Below are positions 31,718 to 43,070 of a stretch of 64,000 nt of DNA, piece by piece. This stretch comes from Tetradesmus obliquus. Lineage: Eukaryota; Chlorophyta; Chlorophyceae; Sphaeropleales; Scenedesmaceae. The stretch's first letter is position 1, and the number at the start of each line of letters is the position of its first letter. Under the pieces are notes generated by a model. The model searched no databases. It was not told the DNA's origin and saw nothing but the letters and a program-made list of their open reading frames with translations. The position numbers and the translations under genes are program-made. The stretch lies in NCBI GenBank assembly GCA_030272155.1, contig CP126198.1, positions 3,906,001-3,970,000 of the forward strand, given 5' to 3'.

Positions 31718-34700
31718 TCACCTGCCTGCTGCCGTAGGCACCACCCTCAGGCCATCCCTGCTCTTCAAAGTGAAGCTCTGGGCTGCAGCAGCCTGGCCGC
31801 TGCCCTCGCCGCCAACTGCAGCAAAGCTCAGCTGGCGCAGCACCACTGCCAGCATCACCTGCAGCAGCAGCAGCAGCAGCAGCAGCACAAGTGAGCCGCT
31901 GCCCTGCATTGGAGTAGGGTGGCAGTTGGGGCTGTGCACGTATGCTGCATACAAACTTATTCACAGCAGGGTGCCCAGCTACTTCGCATAGTAGTGCACT
32001 TGCTGATGTTGAACAACAGCCCGTTGGACTAAGTCTGCTGCAGGCAGCACATGTGCAACACAGTCGCAGCCATGCTCAGACGCCACCATCACTATGGTCA
32101 GTCCTACCACCTGTTTTGTCTGCATCTCCATCATCTCAAACCCCATCCACAAAACTCATCCACAAGCCACGTCTCAATTTGCAGTCATGCTACATCCCTC
32201 CCATACCATCAACACTCCTGCTCAAGCGGCACCATCATGATGACCAACCCCACCTGCATCTCCAGCATCGCAAAGTAGCGCCCAATGCAGGAGCCACACC
32301 TGAAACTGACATCAGGCCTGCGTCCGCTCATACCAATATCACATCATGCTCAAGCACCACCATCATGAACCCCAACCCCACCTGCATCTCCAGCATAGCA
32401 AAGTAGCGCCCGATGCACGACCTGGAGCCTGCGCTGAAGGGCATGAACGCGTCAGGGTGCTGCGGGCCCAGCGCCTTCAAGTTGGACGGCAGCCAGCGCT
32501 CAGGCAGCCACTCGCTCGCCCTGGGCCAGAACTCAGGGTGCCTGCAGCACAATGGAAAGCAAGTAATTATGTAATGTACCAGCAGTGTGCTCACACAAAT
32601 GCTTCTGGGCACAAATCTGTCTAGCATCAAGAAACACCATCACGCCCCGCATTCCAAACGTCATGACACACCCGTCTGTAGCATGGAGAAAGAAACAGAA
32701 GAAGCAACACGGCGCGTGGCCTCAAGCGCTGCAACAGCAGCAGCACCAAATGCAGTCACCAACACCACATGGAGGTACCTTCACCTGTGGCATGAGAAGA
32801 AGTCCACCACCACTGGCAGCCCTTGGGGGACGAGGTGCGGCCCCAGCACTGCATCCTGCTGCGGGATGCGCGCCAGGCCGGGTGCTGCCGGGTAGAGGCG
32901 CAGGCACTCGTTGATGCAGCCAGTGAGGTACGGCAGGCTGGAGAATGCATCAGGCTGAAGCTGGTCTGGATATAGTTGATCGTAGTGACGTGGCGAGGTT
33001 GGGTAACACAGGGTGAAGAGCCAGCAGCAGCAGCAGCAGCAGAGGCAGTGGCAGCGACAGCACCAGAAGCAGCAAAGTTGGGTGAATAGAGGGACAGTTT
33101 ACAAAGATGCAACGCAGAAAAAGGCGCTGCCGGGTAGAGGCGCAGGCACTCGTTGATGCAGCCGGTGAGATACGGCAGGCTGGAAAACACCTCAGGCTGC
33201 AGTTGCTCTGAGCAGGATGAACGGAAGGAAACCAGTTTTGCAGGTGGAGAAGCAGCGGCAGGGGCGATAGCAGCAACAACACCAGAAGCAGCAAGTCGGG
33301 TGAGACCAGGGACAGGACACGAGGTGCAGTGCATAATCATCATCAACACATGCAGCACATGGACGGCGGCCCAACATCCCCAAGACGACAACCAAATCTG
33401 CTGCCCCAGCAACACAACTGCCATTCAGCAAGCAGCAGCAATTGACTAACCATCCCACAACACTCACACACAAGCATGCGCAACCACATACCTGTGGGCG
33501 TGTCCCCCAGCACCTGCTGCAGCTCCTGCCGCACTGCCTGTTGCGCCTCCGGCCGCCGCGCGAGCTCGTACAGACAAAAAGCAAGGCTGGTGTCGCTGGT
33601 GTCGCTGCCTGCCACCATGAAGGTCATCAGCTGGTCACCCAACAACACATACGCCAACCAGCAGCCCGTTTTGCTGCCCCAACATAATGAATGCCATGCA
33701 GTAAACAAATGACTAGCCCAAAGTGTGCAGTACTGCCTACCTATGGGGGTGTCCTCCAGCACCTGCTGCAGCTCCTGCCGCACTGCCTGCTGCGCCTGCG
33801 GCCGCCGCGCCAGCTCATACAAACAGAAAGCGAGGCTGGTGGCTGATGTGTCGCTGCCTGCTAGCATGAAGGTCATGAGCTGGTCGCGGATGTGCTTGTC
33901 ACTGACAAGGCCACCCGGCGCCGCCTGCTGCGCTGCTAGCATGAAGCTGAGCAAGCTGCGGTCCTGCGGGCTGATGCCCAGCTGCCGGCGCTCCTGCGGA
34001 TGGACAGAAGGAGAGGGGAACGGAGGGACAGACATGAGATTGGGGCAAAAGTGGGGGAAGAAAGAGAGCTCAAACAGGAAGAAGGCCAGGTGGGTGAGGG
34101 AGGTGTCGCTGCCTGCCAGCATGAAGGTCATGAGCTGGTCACGGATGTGCTTGTCACTGACAAGGCCACCCGGCGCCGCCTGCTGCGCTGCTAGCATAAA
34201 GCTGAGCAAGCTGCGGTCCTGCGGGCTGATGCCCTGCTGCCGGCGCTCCTGCGGATGGACAGAAGCAGAGGGGAACGGAGGGACAGACATGAGATTGGGG
34301 CAAAAGTGGGGGGAGAAAGAGAGCTCAAACGGGAAGAAGGCCAGGTGGGTGAGGGAGGTGTCGCTGCCTGCCAGCATGAAGGTCATGAGCTGGTCACGGA
34401 TGTGATTGTCACTGACAAGGCCGCCTGGTGCCGCCTGCTGCGCTGCCAGCATGAAGCTGAGCAAGCTGCGGTCCTGCGGGCTGATGCCCTGCTGCCGGCG
34501 CTCCTGCGGATGGACAGAAGGAGAGGGGAACGGAGGGACAGACATGTGATTGGGGCAAAAGTGGGGGGAGAAAGAGAGCTCAAACAGGAAGAAGGCCAGG
34601 TGGGTGAGGGAGGTGTCGCTGCCTGCCAGCATGAAGGTCATGAGCTGGTCACGGATGTGTTTATCGCTGACCAGGCCGCCTGGCGCTGCCTGCTGCGCTG

Positions 34701-37281
34701 CACGCATGAAGCTGAGCAGGCTGCGGTCATCAGGTTTAATGCCTTGCTGCCGGCACTCCTGCGGACGCACAGATGAAAAGGAGAGGGAGAAATGGGAGGA
34801 GGACGCGGTTGGGACAAAAACGGGGAAGAGAGAGAGAGGGAGCTCAAACAGACAGAAGGCTGCCTGCCAGCATGAAGGTCATGAGCTGGTCTCTGATGTG
34901 TTTGTCACTGACAAGGCCGCCCGGCGCTGCCTGCTGCGCTGCTAACATGAAGCTAAGCAGGCTGCGGTCATCAGGTTTAATGCCTTGCTGCCGGCGCTCC
35001 TGCAACGGCATACACAACATAGCATTGTGGGACTGGAAGATGTGGTCGCCAGTTCATGTGATATGCCAGTAGTGCTACCTGCTGCGCTGCCAGCATGAAG
35101 CTGAGCAGGCTGCGGTCCTTTGGGCTGATGCCCTGCTGCCGCCGCTCCTGTGGATTGACCCAGATCAGAGGGAGATTCACAGTGAGACATGCAATTGGTA
35201 CATCATTTGGTGCATCGACGAAGCTGCTGCTGAGGCCGCCGCTGCATCACACAACCTACGGTGGGCTAGCAGCCACGACACAGCCATGACACAAACCCAT
35301 GTTGTACAACAACCCACACAATGCAAAACAGCCACGCACCTGCAGCAGCCGCAGCGCCACCGCCTTCAGCGCGTCCACTGCCGCGCAGTAGCTGCTGTGG
35401 CCTGGCAGCGGTACAAAAGGCACTGCTAATCATAAAATAAATGACACTGCTGCTGAGACCAACCAGCCATGCCACAGCTGCACACCTGCAGCAGCCGCAG
35501 CGCGACTGCTTCCAGCGCATCCGCTGCCGCTCAGTAGCTGCTGTGGCCTTTCACCAGCGCGCCAGGCAGTGCCAACATGCACTAGGTGACGCTGCTGCTG
35601 CTGCTGAGAACGAACCTGCACACATCAACACACCTGCAGCAGCCGCAGCGCCACTGCCTCCAGCGCGTCCACTGCTGCGCAGTAGCTGCTGTGGCCGGGC
35701 ACCAGGGCGTCAGGCAGCGGCGGGTTCATGATCAGCAGCATGGAGGTGTCCAGGATGTCGTCAAAGAGCTGCGGCAGGTGACGGTGAAATTGAAACAAAT
35801 AACAATGGTAAAAAGAACAATGGCCAAGGCATGACAGGGCAGGCAGCAGCATGAGGTGTCCAGGATGTCGACAAAGAGCTACGCCAGGTGACAGCAACAA
35901 ACAAGTTCATGGTGAGAATAGTAGGCAAGGCATAGCAGGGCAGGCAGCTGCATGCCACAGGTGTCCAGGTTGTCATGACAGAGCTGCAATGGTATGGCAG
36001 TTGACACGGCAGACAGAGGGCAGGCAGAGGGCAGGGGAAGACCAAGTGGTATGATGCATTGTAAGATCTGCTGCGGCTGCTTGCCAGTGCTTGCGGCTGT
36101 GGTTGTGTTGCTTTTTCATGCAGGACATAGTTGTTGGCTAACTGGATTACAACCATCAGCTGACCTTATTGGCATCTACATGTGACATGCTGTCGAGCCT
36201 GCCAGTGCAGGGCCGTACAACAGCCGCAGTCCGCTTACCTTGACAACATCCACCTGGTCTTGCTGCTGCTGCTGCTGCTGGGCCATCTGCAGCGCGCCAA
36301 AGTAATGCCCAAAGCCTGCGCGCCCTATCACATCGAGCGTGGCGCGCCGCGTGATCGGCTCAAGCTCTGCAGCAAAGCGGCAGCAAGGAAGCAGCACACA
36401 AGCGGCCGCTGATGCGGCATCACACACAACTTGTGGCTGCTCCAGGTGCAGGGGTGCAGCCTAACATGCCAGCAGCCTACAACTCTTCAGACAGCTGCAT
36501 GCTTGCCAACTGTGCTGCCGGCCTGCCAGCAGCAGCGCAGCCGCTCACCAAGTGTGCTGCCGGCCTGAATCAGCAGTGCAACAGCCAGCTGCTGCCCCAC
36601 GTCAGCAAACAGCGGCACCAGGTCCTTCACCGACTGCGCCGTGGCTTACTGAACTCGCTGCTAGCATGTCGCAGCAGCCCACCAAGCAACTGCTTCGCAA
36701 AAGCTGGGTGCCTACTGTGCTGCTGGCCTGCTGCAGCAGCGCACCAGCCAGCTGCTTCACTAGAGTCTCTCACCCAGTGTGCTGCCAGCCTGCTGCACCC
36801 GCTCACCGATTGTGCTGCCGGCCTGACTCAGCAGCGCAGCCGCCAGCTGCTGCCCCACGTCAGCAAACAGCGGCACCAGGTCCTTCACTGACTGCGCCCT
36901 GAAAGCTGGCGCCAGCACGTCTCTTGCTGCTGCATGGCGAGCTGGGTCTAGCTCACTGACAAGGCCCTCACCCAGCCACCTGGCAAGCAGCAGAAGCAGC
37001 AGCAGCAGTCCAATGGTTGGGGCAGCAAGAGTTTGTTTGCAGGGCAGCAGCACCTCCCTTGCTGCTGTGTGGCGTGCTGGGTGTAGCTCGCTGACGAACT
37101 GATGAGGCTCTCCCCCAGCCACCTGGCAAGCAGCAGCAGCAGCAGCAGTTGTAGCAGCAGCAGCAGCAGCAGGGGTTGTGGCAGCTAAGAGCTGGTTTGC
37201 AGGGCAGGAGCACCTCCATTGCTGCTGCGTGGCGCGCTGGGTCTAGCTCACTGACGAGGCCCTCCCCCAGCCACCTGGAAC

Positions 37282-37322
<41 letters not shown>

Positions 37323-38375
37323 TGGAGCAGCAGGAGAAGTCAAAACAGCGGCAGCAGCAGAAGGAGTCAGAACAGCAGCAGCAGCGGCAACGGTAACAAA
37401 ATTGTGAGTAGCAGTAGTTTATATGTAGAAACAGCTGTCAGGATGCACACAGCTTTGTGGAACGAAATGCCAAGCATCGACTGCACACACACCTGTCCAG
37501 GCGCTTCATCATGAGTGGTGCTTTGGTCCACTTGCTGGGGTTGCGCAGCACGCTGCTGATGTCTTCAGGGTGGCGCGTGTACACGGCATGCCGGCCAAAA
37601 ACCTGCAGGTCCAGGCATCGAACCCCCGTCTCTGCAAACTCGCGCTCTACGAAAGAAAACAGCTGCGGGCAGCAGGTGCGGCAGCAGGGCGGTACAGCGC
37701 AGCAAGCAGCTGTTGGAAAGCTGGCAGGGCAATAATGTTTCATTGGAGATGTTGACAGTCAGCTTTTCAAGACATGTAGTTGTGATTCATTGGCGATGTC
37801 TACATGGCATTCAATTATGCTCTGGCAAGAGCTCTGTCTGGACTGTTGCACTGGCTGCTGGTACAAGCGCTGCCTCACTGGCAGCTGCAGCCAAGAAGAC
37901 CGTTCGGCAACAGTACCCGTCAGGGCTGTTGCGCACACTGCATCAGTCCGTCCCCCATCAGCTTAACACAATGCATACATGCCATATGCAAACTCTCTGT
38001 CAACAATGGGTGTCCCGTTTGAAGTGTGCCCGCATGCTGGCACTTGCAGCACTCTGCTAGGGTTTTACAGGCCACATGGTGTGTCACCGCAGCGTGTGCT
38101 GCTTCACCAAGCAGCAGCTGCATGTTGCCACTGCTCCTCACCTGGTTGACAGGTGTGCGGTGCAGTACACCAATGTAAGGCAGCCCACCCCTCACTGCGG
38201 GAACTGGCTCATACTGTGCTGCAGGAGCAGATGATGCCTTGCAGGAGAGGACAACAGTGGCGTGTCTGCTGCTGCAGGATGGCCTGCTGTGGCACAGACT
38301 ACTGCTATTGCTGGTTGCAGTGGGTTTCGGACGTGTTTGACTGTGATGCATGTTGCTGTGGTGCAGTGGGGGCAT
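31718..38375 (-). CDS. Cytochrome P450 monooxygenase
   Basis: Haem-thiolate monooxygenase; substrate unknown. Nine exons in transcript order: 38375-38142, 37662-37493, 36979-36807, 36366-36239, 35768-35634, 33993-33741, 32965-32785, 32541-32382, 31858-31718, joining in phase to 524 aa, normal P450 length. Landmarks are I-helix AGSDTS, K-helix ECLR (ExxR), meander WLPERW and haem loop FMPFSAGSRSCIGR with the Cys ligand. The C-terminus FTLKSRDGLRV is typical. The first exon is Ser/His/Arg-rich without a hydrophobic anchor, suggesting organelle targeting rather than an ER anchor (inference). The start Met is the first in its open exon. Divergent to the AP2 gene. Most introns carry exon-edge copies, including a 255-bp array around exon 6. 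Confidence 0.93.
32085..32301 (-). repeat. Copies of the P450 exon 8 3' end
   Basis: About 32253-32301 repeats the exon 8 end (CIGRYFAMLEMQ) with GTGGGG donor, downstream in transcript order of the true end 32382. A more decayed copy lies near 32085-32140. Confidence 0.75.
33095..33214 (-). repeat. Copy of P450 exon 7 start
   Basis: Encodes EQLQPEVFSSLPYLTG followed by the ExxR helix CINECLRLYPAAP after an AG in the same phase as the true exon (32965). The P450 core motif is intact, then similarity stops. If used it would compete with the true acceptor. Confidence 0.83.
33488..33640 (-). repeat. Copy of P450 exon 6 3' half
   Basis: Encodes DQLMTFMVAGSDTS and the following YELARRPEAQQ block, ending in DTPTG with GTATGT donor. 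It is downstream of the true exon end 33741. Relative to the true exon it has a few replacements (L to V, Q to E, E to G). Confidence 0.85.
33994..35150 (-). repeat. Five upstream copies of P450 exon 6, including an exact 255-bp array
   Basis: In transcript order, copies start at 35147, 34999, 34758, 34503 and 34248 before the true start 33993. The last three intervals are each exactly 255 bp (85 codons). Copies encode the exon from ERRQQGIS through HIRDQLMTFMLAGSDTS (the I-helix motif; shorter in the first two), then diverge into intron-like sequence. A frame from 34770 stays open through all the 255-bp units into the true exon. Many differences are synonymous; the 34758 copy also has several replacements. 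Confidence 0.9.
35338..35540 (-). repeat. Two copies of P450 exon 5 3' end
   Basis: The exon end encoding YCAAVDALEAVALRLLQ (true end 35634) recurs at about 35486-35545 and 35340-35400, both with GTG donors. Confidence 0.82.
35851..35990 (-). repeat. Two decayed copies of P450 exon 5 start
   Basis: About 35851-35885 and 35957-35990 repeat the acceptor and LFDDILDT start (true start 35768). AG is kept in both, but each has base changes in the coding part. Confidence 0.7.
36508..36806 (-). repeat. Copies of P450 exon 3 3' end
   Basis: Downstream of the true end 36807 are a short copy near 36775-36800 (ending GGTGAG), a long copy at about 36548-36640 (VKDLVPLFADVGQQL through the Gly-Ser end, with donor), and a remnant near 36510-36530. 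Confidence 0.8.
37040..37325 (-). repeat. Two copies of P450 exon 3 start plus CAG tract
   Basis: Copies beginning at about 37123 and 37276 encode WLGE followed by the LDPARH-like block after CAG (true start 36979). One has a small insertion. A (CTG)n tract in sense orientation (plus-strand CAG, about 37283-37320) precedes the farther copy. Confidence 0.82.
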
Positions 38376-39605
38376 GCCAGCACAACACTTTGAGGCAACA
38401 GCAGCAGCACCACCACCACAGACAGTGCAGGACCAGGAGCTACTGACGCAACACCAAGCGATACTTTCGCGGTGAATGAGATTTATGGGTCACCTGAGAT
38501 GCACGGTAGCATGTCACACGTGGCAAAGGGCTCTGCCGATGCTCCTTAGACCATCTAAGAGATGACAAGGCACACTCGTGGGATCACTCCACGCCTGTCA
38601 ACGCTGGCACTCACTGTATACGCTTGCTTAATCTCTCAGGCAGATACCTGATCACCTTCCTCGTTTATGCTTCGCAACAAAGCACGAAAGGAAACAGGAA
38701 GTGAGAGTGCCAAAGTAGTACGCAGCGGGCCGGTGCATCCCATCAGCAACAAGGCAGTGTATCCGACTTGATCTTCAGGTCCTACTGTTGCTTGCTGAAC
38801 GACGCTGCACAGAAGCACGTCACACTCCGCGGATTGTGCACAGGGCAGCAGCAGCGATACCTGCAGCCTGCTACTGGCATAGGCCGCACATTTGTTCGTG
38901 ACTTTCTATTGCTCCTCAAGCTGCTCCACTTGCTACTCAGAGTTTGGTAGGTACCTGCCAGTCTATAGCAGCTGGTGTGGGGGGTGATGCTTTTCAGTTG
39001 TCATGCTGTCGATGCATTAGCAGCAGAGGCGGCAGGCTAGCAGGACCCCCAGACAACACAGGCTGAGCTGAGTGCAGATGCTTTGGAGAGTTCGTTGTCA
39101 TATGTATAAGATTTTGGAGATCGCACACCAACAGCTGGTAGCAGGAGGCAGGACAGTCAGGCTGGCTGTGGTGTCCACAGCAGGATGTCATCCTTTCCTC
39201 AGGGGTCTTGAGCCTACCTGGCCATGCTAGCTTTGCAAACTTTTTGTGTGTATTGTGATGTATTATAAGATAACATCTCGTCAGCATGCAATGGCTAGCC
39301 AGCACAGCACTCGCGTATACTAACTCATTCTCATCGCTGGCTTGTGCAGGTGCACCTTGGCAGCCTTGCCTGACAGGTGGCAGCTGTCTTGACAGCAGCT
39401 GCAGCACAGCAAGCGTAACCGTCAACCAGTGAGATTTCTGCAAGTCACTTCTCCTGCACTGCAGCAGTAGTCGCAGTAGTATCTGCGGCAGGACCTGCAT
39501 GCCGCCCAAGCTCACAGGTCGCCTGATCATCATCAGCGGCAGCAAACCCGCAGCGCAGCACCAGCAAGCCTGACGAGTGCGACAGCTAGCAGGCTGCAGC
39601 ACATC
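38376..39605. other. Bidirectional intergenic region between P450 and AP2 genes
   Basis: About 1.2 kb between divergent start codons, so it should hold both promoters and 5' UTRs. No supported exon on either strand. Confidence 0.45.
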
Positions 39606-39612
39606 ATGGTGG

Positions 39613-39645
<33 letters not shown>

Positions 39646-39866
39646 TCATGCCGCCAGCGTCTAAAGAGCACATGGCGACTTACTACAGCCTGCTGTCTAG
39701 CGTGCAAGCTGACTTCAGCAACAGGGCCAGCTTGGCTGCCCGCCTTGGGCCGGCAGCAGCAGCAGCAGCAACGCAGCCGCCGCCGGCGCTGTCAGCAGCG
39801 GTCAAACGTTTGACCGCGCTTGACCAGGCCCAGCTGGGGCTGTCAGGCGGTGTAGGGCTGGATCAT

Positions 39867-39901
<35 letters not shown>

Positions 39902-42900
39902 GACGAGCAGACGACGAAAGAGGGGACGCTCAGATGTTGAATCAACAGCAGCAGCAGCTGCAGAAAATGGGGCAGCTGATGATAGTATCATGGGGCAAGG
40001 CAGTGGGGTGGATGATGCAGCAGCAGCAATTGCTGATGCGCTGTTCTTTTCAGCTGCAAATGGCGGTGATGCTGGCATGGCAGCACTGTTTGGCAGCGGC
40101 AGCGGCAGCAGCGACGCTCCTGCTGCTGGCCGATCCGCAGCGCCCGACATGCATAACAATCTGTTCTATAACGGTTGTAACAACAACACCGCCAGCAGAG
40201 CCTTGCAGGCCAGCGGTGCCGCTGGTGCAGCGTTAGATGGCTGCGGTGGCAGCAGCAGCAGTGGCAGCAGCAGCTACAAGGGTGTGCAGTACCTGATGGC
40301 TGAAAGGAAGTGGCAGGCATATGTGGTGGACCACGCCCTGACAGAGGTAGGCCGACAGGCAGGATATCTTATTAAACGCTTGCTGTTATCTTCGATTGTG
40401 AGCACAATGAAGTAACACGCAGCAGGAGCAGCAGAAGCTACCTTATCAGTTATATAACAAAGAGAGGCTGTTCTTGTAGGGTCCACACCACAACTTGCAT
40501 ACTGAGCGGGAGTCCCTGTTTGTCAACCCCGCGCAGGTGGTGTGGCTGTCCAAGTACGGCAGTGCTGCGGAGGCCGCTGCTGCTCATGACCAGGAGCTGC
40601 TGCGGCGGCTGGGCCCGGAAGCAGCACCACACCTCAATTTCCCGCTGCCAGCAGTGGCAGGCAGCAGCGATGGCGCTGCTGACGGCAGCAGGGGAGCTGC
40701 TGCTCTTGATGCACCAGCTGCACCAGCAGCAGCAGCACCAGCTGGCGCAGCAGGGAGTATGTTATGGCAGGCGGTACAGCTGCCAGCTGTTACAGACAAC
40801 ACAGCAGCAGCAGCAGTGGGGCATGGCCCAGGGGCAGGTGTGATAACCACCTCTGGGCCAAACCCATATGTACAGCCACCTGCATCTGCAGCAGCAGCAG
40901 CAGCTGGACCGAGCGCTGCGCTGCTGCCGCCAGTGTCTGCAGCACTTGCTGCAACGCCGTCGCTGTTTTCTGACCTTGACAACTTGCTAGAGATGCTGTC
41001 TGCCGGCAGCAGCAGCCAGCGCCCTGCTGCTGCAGCATCTGCTGCTTTGCCAGCAGCCTGGGGTGCGGCAGCAGCACCTGCTGCTGCTGCTGGCAGCAGG
41101 AGTAATGCAGCAGCTGGTGTGGTCCCTGCTGCTGCTGCTGCTGCTGCTGAGACAGCAGAGTTAGCTGCAGCAAGCTTGTTGGATCATGTTGCTGCTGCTG
41201 CTGCTGGTGCTGGTGGGACAGCGGTAGCTGGCTACAGCAGCAGTGCCAGCAGCAGCATTAGCAGCAGCAGCAGAGATGAGTCGGCCGGTGGTCATGTACC
41301 TGCTGCTGCTGCTGCCGCCGCTGGCGGCTTGCAGGAAAGCTCAGCAGTAGCTAATCACCCTGCTGCTGCTGGTGTGGCTGCGCATTCTGTCGACGCTGCT
41401 GTTCAGTTCGGCTCACAAGGTACTGCTGCTGCTGATGCAGCAGCAGGGCTGGCGCAGCTTGCCAGTTTGCCTGATCCTGCTGCTGCTGCTGCCGCATGGG
41501 CAGCGCTGCATGCTGCTGAGGCGGCAGCAGTGGTGCCCACCAGCAGCTTCAAGGGGGTGGAGTACCTGCCTGCTGAGAAGCAGTGGCAGGCATACATGCT
41601 GGATAAGGCTATCAGCGAAGTGAGAGTCGTGCGGTGGTTTTGCAGAGGGTGTTTTTGCAATGACAGCTTTGCAAGTGTTTGAGAGTGGTTTGTGTTTTGA
41701 TGCACGTGCTGGACAAGGCCATCAGCGAGGTGGGAAACGTGCGGGGATAGGTTAGTGACACTGGTTAGTAACAATAGAGCATATGAGTGATGTGTGTACG
41801 TGGAGGACAATATGCAGCAGCTGGCACAACTGAGAGGCAGCCAGAGCTCATTGCTGTGCAGTGTTGATGTTCAACAAGGCAGTTTGGATCAGCTCAATGT
41901 GTTTGCACCTTCATCAGTCGCATTTACTGCTTATAACTTGAGTGGAATCATTGATTTTAGTATCTGAGAAGTCACATGATAGAACACAGCAAACACCAGC
42001 TGTTATCCAATGCACACCTTTTTTGTCAACCGCGCACAGGTGGTGTGGCTGTCCAAGTATGGCACTGCTGCCGAGGCTGCTGCTGCGCATGACCAGGAGC
42101 TGCTGCGGCGGCTGGGCCCGGCAGCAGCAGCACCACACCTCAACTTCCCGCTGCCAGCGGCGCCGGGCACCAGCAGCGATGGCCCTGCAGACGGCAGCAG
42201 GGGAGCTGGCGCTGCCAGTGGCGAGCAAGCAGCGGCAGCAGCTGGCGGAGTGCTTGCCGGCTTGCAGCAGCAGCAGCAGCAGCAGAAGGCTAGTCTTGAC
42301 AGCAACAGCAGCGCCCTAGCAGCGCTTGCGCAAGGGCCTGCAATGGCAGCAGCAATGGCGGCGGCAGCAGCAGCAGCAGGCGCCGGGCAGCTGGCCGGTA
42401 CAGATGCATTTGTGCAGCAGATCGCGCAAGCTGCTGCTGCTGCTGCCGCTGCTGCTGCTGGGGCGGCAGCAGCAGCTGCAGCGGGTGGGGAAGGCATGGG
42501 CCCAGGCAGCAAGCGGCGCAAGCGGGGTGGCAATGCTGCTGCTGCCGGTGGTGCTGGCGGCAGGGGCAGGGGTGCTAAAGACTCTGGCAGTGGGGATGGG
42601 AAGAAGGTGTCACAGTACAAGGTGTGTGGGTGTGATTGGGAGGACTTGATCAGCAGAACAGTTGAGCGGATGTGCTTGGTTGCCATGGCTTCTGATACTT
42701 AGCTGTTGCTGGAAGAACTTGGTTGCGAGTCCTGTGTGCAGATGCTGGCCGCACCCTGGGCACAGGTGCCAGGCGTGCCGTGGGGGCAGGTGCATTCCAT
42801 TTGGTTGAACTTTTTTTGTACAGCCTAGGACAACTGCAGCTGAGCCATTGCAGGCGTCTCGCAAGCGTGCGCTCGCAAGCGTGCGCTCCACTGCGAGTCG

Positions 42901-43025
42901 GTACACCAAGCTGAGGTTTGTCCACTAATGAAGGCACCCATTGATGTGGTGTTCTTAATGCTCCTTCTACTTCTGCTGCTTAGCTATGCTGCTGCTGCTG
43001 CTGACGCTGACGCTGCTGCTGCCGC

Positions 43026-43070
<45 letters not shown>

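Noticed and set aside
33725-34945. Plus-strand open frames of 130-230 codons
   Set aside because: They are antisense shadows of the P450 exon 6 copies; the minus-strand reading gives P450 motifs.
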